The notes beneath the pieces are model-generated. The model was given only the letters and a program-made list of their open reading frames with translations, was not told the DNA's origin and made no database searches. Below, in pieces: positions 52,613 through 61,842 of a stretch of 64,000 nt of DNA. Both the position numbers and the translations under genes were made by a program. Origin of the DNA: Clostridia bacterium (GTDB lineage: Bacteria > Bacillota > Clostridia > Christensenellales > Aristaeellaceae); NCBI GenBank assembly GCA_017552615.1, contig JAFZPI010000048.1, forward strand, positions 48,010 to 112,009, written 5' to 3'. Each line of letters begins with the position of its first letter. Positions within the stretch are counted from its first letter, which is position 1.

Positions 52613-53125
52613 ATGAAAGAAATCTATCTTGCCGGCGGCTGCTACTGGGGCGTCGAAAAGTACATAGCTTCCCTCCGCGGCGTCACCGCCACTGAAGTCG
52701 GCTTTGCCAACGGCCATGTGATGGCTCCCGCCTACGTGGAGGTCAAGCACGGCGACACCGGCCACGCGGAGACTGTCCGCGTCACTTATGACGAAACCGT
52801 GATCCCGCTTCCCAGCCTCCTCCGCCTGTTCCTGCGGATCATCGATCCCACCAGCGTCAACCGCCAGGGGGAGGATGTGGGTCCGCAGTACCGCACAGGG
52901 ATCTATTGGACTGATGAGACGGATGAACCGGTCGTTCGGGCAATCCTTGCCGATCTCGAAAAAACGGTTGGCCAGCCGCTCGCCGTCGAAGCCCTGCCCT
53001 TACAGTGCTTTTATCCCGCGGAAGAATACCACCAGAAGTATCTGGACAAGAACCCCGGCGGGTACTGTCATGTGCCGTGGGCGGAGATCCAATGGGCGAA
53101 GGGGATTGACCCGAAAGATTATTGA
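52613..53125 (+). CDS. msrA: Peptide-methionine (S)-S-oxide reductase
   Basis: MsrA repairs methionine sulfoxide. The 170-residue protein has the catalytic cysteine C10 in GGCYWG (GCFWG in most homologues), with EKY, GHAETVRVTYD, DPTSVNRQGEDVGPQYRTGIY and AEEYHQKYL as family marks. There is no fused MsrB domain and no secretion signal. The start at 52613 follows GGAGGAACCAA. Confidence 0.95.
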   Translation: MKEIYLAGGCYWGVEKYIASLRGVTATEVGFANGHVMAPAYVEVKHGDTGHAETVRVTYDETVIPLPSLLRLFLRIIDPTSVNRQGEDVGPQYRTGIYWTDETDEPVVRAILADLEKTVGQPLAVEALPLQCFYPAEEYHQKYLDKNPGGYCHVPWAEIQWAKGIDPKDY

Positions 53126-53167
53126 TGCTTTCGGGGAATCCAGCACAAAACCCAAACAATCCTCTCC

Positions 53168-53196
53168 TTGTAAAACACCATTCAATCAGGTATAAT
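53168..53196 (+). promoter_or_regulatory. Promoter for purA
   Basis: TTGTAA (53168-53173) and TATAAT (53191-53196) are 17 bp apart, about 58 bases before the start. Confidence 0.65.
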
Positions 53197-53254
53197 GATG
53201 CTGCCGTCAAAGGCGGCATTCATTTTGGCTGTCAAAAACAGGGAGGGATTCTCC

Positions 53255-54532
53255 ATGGTTCAAGCGGTTGTGGGCGCCAACTGGGGCGACGAAGGCAAGG
53301 GCAAGGTCACGGACCTGCTGGCGGAAAAGAGCGACGTAGTTATCCGCTTTCAGGGCGGAGCCAACGCGGGACATACGATCATCAACGAGTACGGCAAGTT
53401 TGCGCTGCATTTGCTGCCCTCGGGTGTGTTCCATCCGCAGGTGATCAATGTGATCGGCCCGGGTGTGGCCCTGAACATCGAAGCCCTGCTGCACGAACTC
53501 CAGGGCCTCAGGGAACGTGGCGTCCCGGACCCGCAGATCCGAATCAGCGACCGCTGCCAGGTGCTCATGCCTTGGCACGTGGATTTCGATAAGTTCGAGG
53601 AGGAGCGCCTCGGCAAGCAGTCCTTCGGCTCCACCAAGAGCGGCATCGCGCCGTTCTATTCCGACAAGTACGCCAAAGTCGGCATCCAGGTCTGCCAGCT
53701 CTATGACGAGGCCATCCTGCGCGAACGCCTGGCCATCGCCCTGGTGAAGAAGAACTGCCTGCTGGAGAACCTTTATCACAAAGCCCCGGTCGATGTCGAG
53801 GCCCTTATGGCCTACCTGAAGGACCTGGCGGAGAAAATCCGCCCGATGGTCTGCGACACCACGCGCCTCCTGCACGAGGCCGACAAGGCCGGAAAGGTCA
53901 TCCTGCTGGAAGGCCAGCTCGGGACGCTCCGCGATCCGGACCACGGCATCTATCCCTACACCACTTCTTCCTCGCCCCTGGCGGGGTACGGCTGTGTCGG
54001 CGCGGGCTTGCCGCCGCGCAGCCTGACGGACATCTTCTGCGTGACCAAAGCCTATTCCAGCGCGGTCGGCGCGGGACCCTTCGTGTGCCGGCTCAGCGGG
54101 GATACCGCCGACGAGCTCCGCCGCCGCGGCGGGGATGCCGGTGAGTTCGGCGCGACCACGGGTCGCCCCCGCGACGTGGGCTGGTTTGACGCGGTCGCCA
54201 CGCGCTACGGCGTGATGGTGCAGGGCGCGACGGAGGTCGTGCTCACGAACCTCGACGTGCTTGGCTATCTTGATGAAATCCCTGTTTGCGTGGCCTATGA
54301 AACTGCTGACGGGCAACAGATCACAGATTTCCCCGCAACGCCAGTATTGATGGGCTGCAAGCCCGTCTATGACAAGCTTCCGGGCTGGAAGAGTGATATC
54401 CGGGGCATCAAGCGTTATGAAGACCTGCCGGAGAATTGCCGGAAGTATGTTGAATACATCGAACGTCAGGTCGAATGCCCCATCCGCATGGTTTCCAACG
54501 GCCCGAAGCGGGAGGAAATTCTATACCGGTGA
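53255..54532 (+). CDS. purA: Adenylosuccinate synthetase
   Basis: PurA joins IMP and aspartate using GTP on the way to AMP. The 425-residue protein has the GTP-binding NWGDEGKGK (catalytic D12) and GGANAGHTI (catalytic histidine). The normally invariant EGAQG motif reads EGQLGTLRDPDHG, and the following TSS segment is PLAGYGCVGAG, so it belongs to a divergent branch. GATTGRPRDVGWFDAVA and the C-terminal SNGPKREE are intact. It leads a run with hisH, hisF and hisC; the imidazole pathway releases AICAR, which feeds IMP synthesis. GGGAGG is seven bases before the ATG. Confidence 0.93.
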   Translation: MVQAVVGANWGDEGKGKVTDLLAEKSDVVIRFQGGANAGHTIINEYGKFALHLLPSGVFHPQVINVIGPGVALNIEALLHELQGLRERGVPDPQIRISDRCQVLMPWHVDFDKFEEERLGKQSFGSTKSGIAPFYSDKYAKVGIQVCQLYDEAILRERLAIALVKKNCLLENLYHKAPVDVEALMAYLKDLAEKIRPMVCDTTRLLHEADKAGKVILLEGQLGTLRDPDHGIYPYTTSSSPLAGYGCVGAGLPPRSLTDIFCVTKAYSSAVGAGPFVCRLSGDTADELRRRGGDAGEFGATTGRPRDVGWFDAVATRYGVMVQGATEVVLTNLDVLGYLDEIPVCVAYETADGQQITDFPATPVLMGCKPVYDKLPGWKSDIRGIKRYEDLPENCRKYVEYIERQVECPIRMVSNGPKREEILYR

Positions 54533-54543
54533 GGAGGCCAGCC

Positions 54544-55143
54544 ATGATCGCTATCATCGACTACGGCATGGGGAACCTGCGGAGTGTGCAGAAAGCCTTC
54601 GCGTTTCTTGGCGCGGACGCACGGATCACCGATGATCCCGCCCTGATCCGTGAGGCCTCCCATGTGGTGCTGCCCGGTGTCGGTGCGTTCCGCGACGCCA
54701 TTGCCCGTTTGCAGGAAACAGGCCTTGACCGGGCGTTTGCGGAGGCTGCGCAGGCCGGAAAACCGGTTCTCGGGATCTGCCTCGGTATGCAGCTGATGTA
54801 TGAAGCGAGCGAAGAGAACGGGTATTATAGGGGCCTTGGACTTTTCCCGGGAAAGATCACGCGCATTGAGGCGCCTGGCCTGAAGATCCCGCACATGGGC
54901 TGGAACACGATCCGGACCCGGGCCTGTCCACTCTTTGATGCGGATCAGGAATTGTATGTTTACTTTGTTCATTCCTACTGCGCCGGAGAAGTCCGGGACG
55001 ATGTGACGGCTGCGGTCTGCGAGTACGGTCAGCCTTTTACGGCGGTGGCCTGTAAAGATAACATGATGGCGACCCAGTTCCATCCCGAAAAGAGCGGAAC
55101 GGTGGGCCTCGATATGCTGCGCCGGTTCGCAGCGCTGCAGTGA
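54544..55143 (+). CDS. hisH: Imidazole glycerol phosphate synthase, glutaminase subunit
   Basis: HisH releases ammonia from glutamine and passes it to HisF. The 199-residue class I amidotransferase has IIDYGMGNLRSV at the start, the nucleophile in GICLGMQLM, and the histidine/glutamate pair in FHPEKS. It begins 11 bases after purA and is followed 15 bases later by hisF. Confidence 0.96.
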   Translation: MIAIIDYGMGNLRSVQKAFAFLGADARITDDPALIREASHVVLPGVGAFRDAIARLQETGLDRAFAEAAQAGKPVLGICLGMQLMYEASEENGYYRGLGLFPGKITRIEAPGLKIPHMGWNTIRTRACPLFDADQELYVYFVHSYCAGEVRDDVTAAVCEYGQPFTAVACKDNMMATQFHPEKSGTVGLDMLRRFAALQ

Positions 55144-55158
55144 GCGGGAGGTGAGGGC

Positions 55159-55920
55159 ATGCTGACCAAACGCATCATCCCCTGCCTTGACATTCGGGAC
55201 AGCCGTGTCGTGAAAGGCATCCAGTTCCTCAACATCCGTGATGCCGGCGATCCCGTAGAGGCCGCGGTCCGCTATAACGAAGCCGGGGCGGATGAGCTTG
55301 TCCTGCTTGACATCAACGCCAGTCATGAGGGCCGCGGTACCATGCTTGACGTGGTGAGCCGCGTGGCGGAGCAGGTTTTCATCCCGTTCACTGTGGGCGG
55401 TGGGATCCGGAGTGTGGAGCAGATCCGCGAACTCCTGTCCCTCGGCGCGGACAAGGTTTCGATCAATTCTCCCGCGGTGCGGAATCCCGACTTTATCACC
55501 GAGGCTGCCCGGCGTTTCGGCAGCCAGTGCATCGTCCTGGCGATTGACGCCAAGGCACGTCCCGACGGTGGCTGGGAGGTTTACCTGAACGGCGGCCGCG
55601 TGCCCACGGGGATCGACGCGGTGGAGTGGGCGGTGGACGGTGTCCGGCGCGGTGCGGGGGAGATCCTCCTGACGAGCATGGACACGGATGGCGAGGGCGA
55701 CGGTTTCGCCATGGAACTGACGCGCACGGTGGCCGATGCCGTACCTGTGCCGGTCATCGCCTCCGGCGGTGCGGGTAAACGCGAACATTTCCGCGATGTC
55801 CTCACCGATGGTCATGCCGACGCCGCCCTGGCGGCGACGCTCTTCCACTTCGGTATCCTGCCGGTGCCGGAACTGAAAGCGTGGCTCGCGGAACAGGGGG
55901 TACCGGTACGGATTGTATGA
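55159..55920 (+). CDS. hisF: Imidazole glycerol phosphate synthase, cyclase subunit
   Basis: HisF forms imidazole glycerol phosphate and AICAR from PRFAR. The 253-residue TIM barrel has the catalytic D11 in IIPCLDIRD, the phosphate loops TVGGGIR and [11 protein letters not shown], and the second catalytic aspartate in LAIDAKA. GGGAGGTGAGGGC precedes the ATG. Confidence 0.97.
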   Translation: MLTKRIIPCLDIRDSRVVKGIQFLNIRDAGDPVEAAVRYNEAGADELVLLDINASHEGRGTMLDVVSRVAEQVFIPFTVGGGIRSVEQIRELLSLGADKVSINSPAVRNPDFITEAARRFGSQCIVLAIDAKARPDGGWEVYLNGGRVPTGIDAVEWAVDGVRRGAGEILLTSMDTDGEGDGFAMELTRTVADAVPVPVIASGGAGKREHFRDVLTDGHADAALAATLFHFGILPVPELKAWLAEQGVPVRIV

Positions 55921-55926
55921 AACGCA

Positions 55927-56069
55927 GAACCTCATCCGTCACCTCGTGACACCTTGCCTCTGCTCTCCTTCGTCGACATCCCCACAGGGGAAGGCATGAA
56001 GCAAGAAAACCCAAAGCCTTCCCCTTTAGGGGAAGGGGGACCGCCGCGAAGCGGTGGTGGATGAGGTTC
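55927..56069. repeat. Intergenic palindromic repeat R2
   Basis: A 143-bp element is bounded by the perfect 11-bp inverted repeat GAACCTCATCC/GGATGAGGTTC. It contains internal hairpins (CTTCCCC/GGGGAAG and CCGCCGCGAAGCGG). It fills the gap between hisF and hisC. No open frame is convincing. Confidence 0.75.
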
Positions 56070-56105
56070 ACCCGGAATCTGCTGGATGGAAAGGGTGAAT
56101 CGATC

Positions 56106-57164
56106 ATGCCCTATGAAAGCCAACTGGCCCTGTCCCTATCCCCCTATGTCGCCGGGGAGCAGCCCAAGGGACGGACATTTATCAAGCTGAACACAAACGA
56201 GAATCCCTATCCGCCTTCTCCAAGAGTCGGGAAGGCCTTGAACGGGCTGGCGGAAAGCCTTCGGCTGTATCCGGATATGGAAGCGACCGGGCTGAAAGAG
56301 GCTATCGCGAAGGTGAACGGTCTGAGCCCCGACCAGGTCTTCTGCGGAAATGGCTCGGACGAAGTCCTGGCCTTTGCGTTTGCGGCTTTCTTTGCCGGGA
56401 AGCGCCTGCTGGCCCCGGATGTGACCTACAGCTTTTATCCGGTCTATGCCCAGCTTTTCGGCGTACACTATGAGACCGTTCCTCTGCGCGAAGATTATTC
56501 GGTGGATGTAGACGGCCTGATGCAAGGCGCCCCGGTCGCGCTGGCGAATCCCAACGCCCCGACGGGGATCTTCCTGCCGCTGCCCGAAATCCGGAAGCTG
56601 GCGGAACATTGCAGGAAGAACGATGCCGTGCTTCTGGTAGACGAAGCCTATGCCGCTTTCGCACCGGAAACCGCGGTATCTCTCCTTAAGGAGTTTGATA
56701 ACCTCCTGATCGTCTGCACTTTCTCGAAGAGCCATGCGCTGGCCGGAATGCGGGTGGGGTACGCGCTCGGCAATCTGCGGCTGATCGATGCCCTCCGCCG
56801 GGTGCGGGATTCCTTCAACAGCTATCCGGTGGATCGCCTGGCGCAGGCGGCGGCGGAAGCCGCAGTACTGGACACGGAGTACACGGAGCAATCCACCCGC
56901 AGGATTGTTGCGGCAAGGGACAAATGCCGTGAGGCCTTGCTTGAAGCAGGGATTCAGGTGCTGCCGTCCGCGACCAATTTCCTCTTTGTCCGGGCAGACG
57001 AAACGGACGCCGCGCCTGTTCAGCAGGCCTTGCGGAACGAGGGAATCCTGGTGCGGCATTTTACTGCTCCAAGGCTGAAACCGTGGCTCCGGGTGACCGT
57101 GGGAACGGAAGAAGATATGGAGAAGGTGACGGAGGCACTGATCCGGTTGATCCTGGGGAAATAA
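56106..57164 (+). CDS. hisC: Histidinol-phosphate aminotransferase
   Basis: HisC is a PLP enzyme converting imidazole-acetol phosphate to histidinol phosphate. The 352-residue fold-type I protein has LNTNENPYPPSP, the cofactor segments GNGSDEVL and NPNAPTG, LVDEAYAAF and the PLP lysine in TFSKSHALAGMRVGYA. The start at 56106 follows AAAGGGTGAA. It may be separated from hisF transcription by repeat R2. Confidence 0.94.
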   Translation: MPYESQLALSLSPYVAGEQPKGRTFIKLNTNENPYPPSPRVGKALNGLAESLRLYPDMEATGLKEAIAKVNGLSPDQVFCGNGSDEVLAFAFAAFFAGKRLLAPDVTYSFYPVYAQLFGVHYETVPLREDYSVDVDGLMQGAPVALANPNAPTGIFLPLPEIRKLAEHCRKNDAVLLVDEAYAAFAPETAVSLLKEFDNLLIVCTFSKSHALAGMRVGYALGNLRLIDALRRVRDSFNSYPVDRLAQAAAEAAVLDTEYTEQSTRRIVAARDKCREALLEAGIQVLPSATNFLFVRADETDAAPVQQALRNEGILVRHFTAPRLKPWLRVTVGTEEDMEKVTEALIRLILGK

Positions 57165-57190
57165 AGGATGGTTGACGCTGCCTGCGGCGA

Positions 57191-57318
57191 GACCCTTCCA
57201 CCGCTGGAACCCTCTCTGTCAGCTTCGCTGACATCTCCCCCAGAGGGGGAGACAAGCAGTAGGTATCTTAAGCTCCCCATCGCAATGGGGAGCTCCCGCG
57301 AAGCGGGTGAGGGGTCTC
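57191..57318. repeat. Intergenic palindromic repeat R3
   Basis: A 128-bp element bounded by GAGACCC and GGGTCTC has several internal hairpins (GTCAGCTTCGCTGAC, CTCCCCCAGAGGGGGAG, AGCTCCCCATCGCAATGGGGAGCT). It occupies most of the 256-base gap between hisC and dnaE. The rest of the gap holds a TTGACT (57335) without a clear -10 partner. Confidence 0.75.
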
Positions 57319-57420
57319 CCTAGCGGGCAAAACCTTGACTTAAGCCTGATTTATTAACAAACATTACTGATGTATTCTTAAGCCAAATATATCCATTCAC
57401 CCGGAAAGGAGGCGCCGCGC

Positions 57421-60400
57421 ATGGCCTTTACCCATTTGCACCTGCACACCGAATACAGCCTTCTCGACGGCGCCTGCCGCATTCCTCGCCTTGCGGAACG
57501 CCTGAAAACGCTGGGGATGACCTCGTGTGCCATCACAGACCACGGTGTGCTCTATGGTGCGATCGACTTTTATGAGACGATGAAGGCGAACGGCATTAAG
57601 CCGATCATCGGCTGTGAAGCCTATGTCTGCAAGGACCATCTGGACAAGACGGCCAACAGCCGCGAGGCGAACCACCTGATCCTCCTGTGCGAGAACGAGA
57701 CCGGCTGGCGGAACCTCTGCTGGCTGGACAGTGAAGCCTTCGTCAACGGATACTATTACCGTCCCCGCATGGACTATGACATGCTCCGTACGCACCATGA
57801 AGGCCTCATCGCGCTGTCTGCCTGCCTCTCCGGCGAGCTGCCGAGACTCCTCCAGCAGGGCCGGTATGACGACGCCGAGGCCCACGTCCGCATGATGCAG
57901 GACATCTTTGGCAAGGATAACTACTTTATTGAGCTCATGGATCATGGCCTCCGCGATGAGAAGACCGTCCTGCCGCGGCTGATCTCCCTTGCGCGGGAAA
58001 TGAACGTCCCGATGGTTGCGACGAATGACTGCCACTACCTTCAGGAGGAGGACGCCGAAGCCCAGGAAGTGCTGATGTGCATTCAAACGGGCAAAAACCT
58101 GGAAGACCCGACACACATCAAGCACGAGACCACCAAGCTCTTTGTTCGCTCGGAAGAAGAGATGCGGGAGGTATTCAAAAACATTCCCGAAGCCATCGAA
58201 AATACGCAGGTGATCGCGGAACGGTGCAATCTGGAATTCACATTTGGCGAACGGAAGATCCCGCGCTATCCGATCGAGACGAATGAATCCAGCCTGGAAA
58301 TGCTGACACGCCTGTGCGAGGAGGGTATCCGCAGGCTCTATCCCGACGCGCGGGAAGGCGACGAGCCCTGGACCCGCCTGAAATACGAACTGGACACGAT
58401 CGCGGGCATGGGATTTGTGGACTATTTCCTGATCGTGTGGGACTTCATCAACTACGCGCGTTCCAAGGGCATCATGGTTGGGCCGGGACGCGGAAGCGCC
58501 GCGGGATCGATTGTATCTTATTCATTGGGGATCACTTCGCTGGATCCCCTGAAGTACCAGCTGCTGTTCGAACGCTTCCTGAACCCAGAGCGCGTCTCCA
58601 TGCCGGATATCGACGTGGACTTCTGCTACGAGCGGCGGCAGGAAGTCATTGATTATGTTGTCCGCAAGTACGGCGCGGACCACGTCAGCCAGATCATTAC
58701 CTTCGGCACAATGGCGGCGCGCGCGGCGGTCCGCGACTGCGGGCGCGTCCTCGGCATGAGCTATGCGGATACCGATACCGTGGCCAAGGCCGTGCCTTTT
58801 GAGCTCGGCATCACGCTGGAGCAGGCCCTGAAGATCAGTCCCCGCCTGCACCAGATGGATGTGGACGACCCGAACGTCCACCGCCTCCTGCAGATGGCAC
58901 GGACGTTGGAGGGCATGCCGCGCAACGCTTCGACCCACGCAGCCGGTGTGCTGATTACAGATCGCCCTGTGACAGACTACGTGCCTCTGCAGCGGAATGA
59001 CGAGGTCATCACGACCCAGTTCGGTAAGGACACGATCGAGCATTTAGGCCTTCTGAAAATGGACTTTCTCGGCCTGCGCACGCTGACCGTGATCCGGGAC
59101 GCGCTTGACATGATGCGCGCCGTGGAAGGCGTGGATATGAAACCCGAGGACATCCCGCTGGATGATCCGGAGGTTTACGCGATGATCTCCGCCGGGGAGA
59201 CCGACGGTGTTTTCCAGCTGGAAGGCAGCGGCATGCGCTCCTTCCTGATGCAGATGAAGCCTGGGAATTTCGAAGATATCATCGCCGCGATTTCGCTGTA
59301 CCGTCCGGGCCCGATGGAATCGATCCCGCGTTATATCGCGGGGAAGCAGAACCCGAGCAATGTCACCTACACCACCGAAAAACTGCGCCCGATCCTCGAC
59401 GTGACCTATGGCTGCATGGTTTACCAGGAGCAGGTCATGCAGATCGTTCGCGATCTCGCGGGATACTCCTATGGGCGTTCGGACCTTGTGCGCCGTGCCA
59501 TGGCAAAGAAAAAGCACAAGGTCATGGAGGAAGAACGGCAGAATTTCGTCTACGGGCAGACGGACGGGGACGGGAACGTCATCATCCCCGGCTGCGTCCG
59601 CAACGGTGTGCCGGAGGACGTGGCGAACCAGATCTATGATGAGATGATTTCGTTCGCGTCCTATGCCTTTAATAAGTCCCACGCCGCAGCCTACGCGGTA
59701 GTCGCCGCGCAGACCGGCTGGCTCAAGCGCCATCATCCGGTCAGCTTTATGGCAGCCATTATCAACAGCGTTTACGGAAATTCCGACAAGGTTTCGGCCT
59801 ACATCCAGTACTGCCGCGCACACGGTATCCCCGTCCTGCCGCCGGATGTGAACCATTCCGGGTGGAAGTTCTCAGCGGAGCGCGTGGAGAGCGGCGAACT
59901 TGGCATCCTCTTCGGCCTCGGTGCCGTAAAGACCGTGGGCGAAGGCGCAGTCGAAGCCATCGTCCGCGAGCGTGAGAAGCGCGGCCCATACCGCGATATC
60001 TTCGATTTCTGCGCGCGGATCGATCCCGGCGCGTGCGGCAAGCGCGTGGTGGAGAGCCTGATCCGAGCCGGGGCGTTTGACGCCTTTGGCGTGAACCGTC
60101 CGAGCCTGCTGGGCGTGTTTGAGGGTGAGATGGACGCCAATGCCCGTCAGCGCAAGGCGACGGTCGACGGCCAGCTGTCGCTCTTTGACCTGGCGGGGGA
60201 GGACGGCCCTGTCCTCGAAGCGCCGCACAGCATCCCCGCCATGCCCGATTACCCAACCCGTTACCGCCTGGCCCAGGAGAAAGAAATGACCGGTGTGTAC
60301 ATCACCGGCCATCCCTTGGACGACTACCGACCGATTCTCGATACGCTGCATTTCTCCACCGCCGATCTTGTGGATTTGGATGAACGCGCGGACGGTGGCA

Positions 60401-60960
60401 TGAGCCTCGACGGCCGAGCGGTCGACATGGGCGGCATCCTGACCGAAGTCAAGGGCAAAGCCACGAAAAAAGGCGCATACATGGGCTTCCTGACGCTGGA
60501 AGACCTGACCGGGCAGATCGAGTGTCTGGTCTTCCCGAAAGTGTTCGAGCGCTACGAGGGCATGCTGAACACGGAGGACGTGGTTGTCCTCTCCGGCAAA
60601 CTGTCCATCCGTGAGGAAGAAAGCCCGAAACTTCTTGTGGACCGTGTGACGCCCATTGAGGCGTGGACCAAACAGGACGCATCCGAAAAGGCATCCGCAC
60701 CGCCTCCCATGTCCGATTCGAAGCTCGCCAATCTAAGCCCGAGGAAACTGTATATCCGCTTGTCACGGGATAAGCTCAGCGGCTGTATGGCGCTGCTCCG
60801 GCAGGCTCCGGGACCGGTGCCGGTCTACCTCCATTTCCCGGAGAAGAAGGAAACACTTCTCGCCCCCGTGGACGCCTGGATCAGCGCTGACGAAGCCATG
60901 CAGCGGCTTACGGCGGTCTATGGCGAGGAGAATGTCAAGCTGGTGGAGGCCAAAGCATGA
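57421..60960 (+). CDS. dnaE: DNA polymerase III alpha subunit (DnaE)
   Basis: The 1179-residue replicative polymerase starts with a PHP domain whose metal-binding histidines are intact (HLHLHTEYSLLDG). The palm contains GPGRGSAAGSIVSY near 354-366 and the catalytic aspartates of MPDIDVDF near 396-403. HhH (SFASYAFNKSHAAAYA region and beyond), a C-terminal OB fold (GGILTEVKGKATKKGAYMGF) and a short tail follow. It is of the DnaE1 type, not PolC (no internal exonuclease). AAAGGAGG lies ten bases before the ATG. Confidence 0.97.
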   Translation: MAFTHLHLHTEYSLLDGACRIPRLAERLKTLGMTSCAITDHGVLYGAIDFYETMKANGIKPIIGCEAYVCKDHLDKTANSREANHLILLCENETGWRNLCWLDSEAFVNGYYYRPRMDYDMLRTHHEGLIALSACLSGELPRLLQQGRYDDAEAHVRMMQDIFGKDNYFIELMDHGLRDEKTVLPRLISLAREMNVPMVATNDCHYLQEEDAEAQEVLMCIQTGKNLEDPTHIKHETTKLFVRSEEEMREVFKNIPEAIENTQVIAERCNLEFTFGERKIPRYPIETNESSLEMLTRLCEEGIRRLYPDAREGDEPWTRLKYELDTIAGMGFVDYFLIVWDFINYARSKGIMVGPGRGSAAGSIVSYSLGITSLDPLKYQLLFERFLNPERVSMPDIDVDFCYERRQEVIDYVVRKYGADHVSQIITFGTMAARAAVRDCGRVLGMSYADTDTVAKAVPFELGITLEQALKISPRLHQMDVDDPNVHRLLQMARTLEGMPRNASTHAAGVLITDRPVTDYVPLQRNDEVITTQFGKDTIEHLGLLKMDFLGLRTLTVIRDALDMMRAVEGVDMKPEDIPLDDPEVYAMISAGETDGVFQLEGSGMRSFLMQMKPGNFEDIIAAISLYRPGPMESIPRYIAGKQNPSNVTYTTEKLRPILDVTYGCMVYQEQVMQIVRDLAGYSYGRSDLVRRAMAKKKHKVMEEERQNFVYGQTDGDGNVIIPGCVRNGVPEDVANQIYDEMISFASYAFNKSHAAAYAVVAAQTGWLKRHHPVSFMAAIINSVYGNSDKVSAYIQYCRAHGIPVLPPDVNHSGWKFSAERVESGELGILFGLGAVKTVGEGAVEAIVREREKRGPYRDIFDFCARIDPGACGKRVVESLIRAGAFDAFGVNRPSLLGVFEGEMDANARQRKATVDGQLSLFDLAGEDGPVLEAPHSIPAMPDYPTRYRLAQEKEMTGVYITGHPLDDYRPILDTLHFSTADLVDLDERADGGMSLDGRAVDMGGILTEVKGKATKKGAYMGFLTLEDLTGQIECLVFPKVFERYEGMLNTEDVVVLSGKLSIREEESPKLLVDRVTPIEAWTKQDASEKASAPPPMSDSKLANLSPRKLYIRLSRDKLSGCMALLRQAPGPVPVYLHFPEKKETLLAPVDAWISADEAMQRLTAVYGEENVKLVEAKA

Positions 60961-61631
60961 GCGGAAAGAACGCGGCATCCAGGCCATTGATCATCTTCGA
61001 TTGGGACGGCACCCTCGCCGACAGCATGGACATGTGTGTGGCCGGAATCGCCGGGGCCCTGGAAAGAATGGGTCTCCCGCCCGCCCCGCGGGAACGGATG
61101 ATGGCCTGCAACGGCCCCTTGTATGAGGATTCCGCCGAAATCATGGGCATTGAGCTTGCGAGACGCCTGGAGTTCCTGCGCCTGCGCACCGAGTGCGAAG
61201 ATGCGGCGATCTCTACCTACCAGAAACTATTCCCCGGAATCCGGGAAGCATTGGAAGAAATGAGCAAATGGGCTGATCTGGCCATCGCGTCAAACGGCAG
61301 GCCGGAATACCTGGAGACTTCGCTCAAGCTCCTTCACCTCGACCATCTGTTTACGGCAGTTCAGGGCCGGATGCCGGGGAAGGTCAAAGCTGAGTTAATC
61401 CAAATGCTGTTGGATCGCATGAATCCTCCTGCCTCCTGTGTAGTGGGCGATGCTCTGGGTGATATACGCGCCGCCCACGCTTGCGGGCTGCCTGTTGTGT
61501 TCGTGAATTATGGGTATCACGGGGCGGAGGACTGGAGAGAGGCGGATGCGATTGTGGAGACGGCGGGGGAGATTGCGGAAGCTGCGAGGAACCTCATCTG
61601 CCCTTCGGGCACCTTTTCCAAAGAAAAATGA
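60957..61631 (+). CDS. HAD-superfamily phosphatase (phosphoglycolate phosphatase-like)
   Basis: The 224-residue protein overlaps dnaE by ATGA. HAD motif I is IIFDWDGTLADS, motif II IASNGRPE, the lysine is in RMPGKVKAE and motif IV VVGDALGDIRAA. This is the pattern of Gph-like phosphatases that clear phosphoglycolate, for example after DNA end repair, though other substrates are possible. The last 13 codons lie inside repeat R4, so the C-terminus (NLICPSGTFSKEK) has probably been replaced by repeat sequence. Confidence 0.88.
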   Translation: MSGKNAASRPLIIFDWDGTLADSMDMCVAGIAGALERMGLPPAPRERMMACNGPLYEDSAEIMGIELARRLEFLRLRTECEDAAISTYQKLFPGIREALEEMSKWADLAIASNGRPEYLETSLKLLHLDHLFTAVQGRMPGKVKAELIQMLLDRMNPPASCVVGDALGDIRAAHACGLPVVFVNYGYHGAEDWREADAIVETAGEIAEAARNLICPSGTFSKEK

Positions 61632-61655
61632 GACGCATAGCGCTGGATGAGTCTC
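61589..61655. repeat. Repeat R4 overlapping the end of the HAD gene
   Basis: The segment opens with GAACCTCATC as R2 does and closes with GGATGAGTCTC; it contains GCCCTTCGGGC. Its left half encodes the last residues of the HAD protein. It is shorter and more diverged than R2 and R3. Confidence 0.5.
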
Positions 61656-61677
61656 TTGACTGGGGAGGTACTTGAAT

Positions 61678-61830
61678 ATGGCTAGGATTAATGGCTTTAT
61701 CATTTGGGATGAAGAATACGATACCTAGCATTTTACTCCGGAAGAGATTGAACAAAGTGACCTTGAAGTCGAACGGATTCTTTTAAGAATTGAAGTAGCG
61801 AAAGAGCAGGAAGAACCAGCACAAGCTTAG
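61678..61830 (+). pseudogene. Small antitoxin-like ORF with in-frame TAG and no DNA-binding part
   Basis: After GGGGAGG an ATG starts a 50-codon frame interrupted by TAG at codon 17 (61726-61728). It reads MARINGFIIWDEEYDT, stop, then HFTPEEIEQSDLEVERILL and an acidic tail. The order WDEEYD...FTPEEI.SDLEV is what I recall from the N-terminus of XRE-type antitoxins, but the helix-turn-helix that should follow is absent. TAG is an ordinary stop elsewhere in the window (1745-1747). A degraded antitoxin gene is the simplest reading. Confidence 0.55.
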
Positions 61831-61842
61831 TATTGTAACATT

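Noticed and set aside
61726-61728. Pyrrolysine or other recoding at the in-frame TAG
   Set aside because: TAG is used as a normal stop elsewhere in the window and the ORF is also truncated at its 3' part, so gene decay is simpler.
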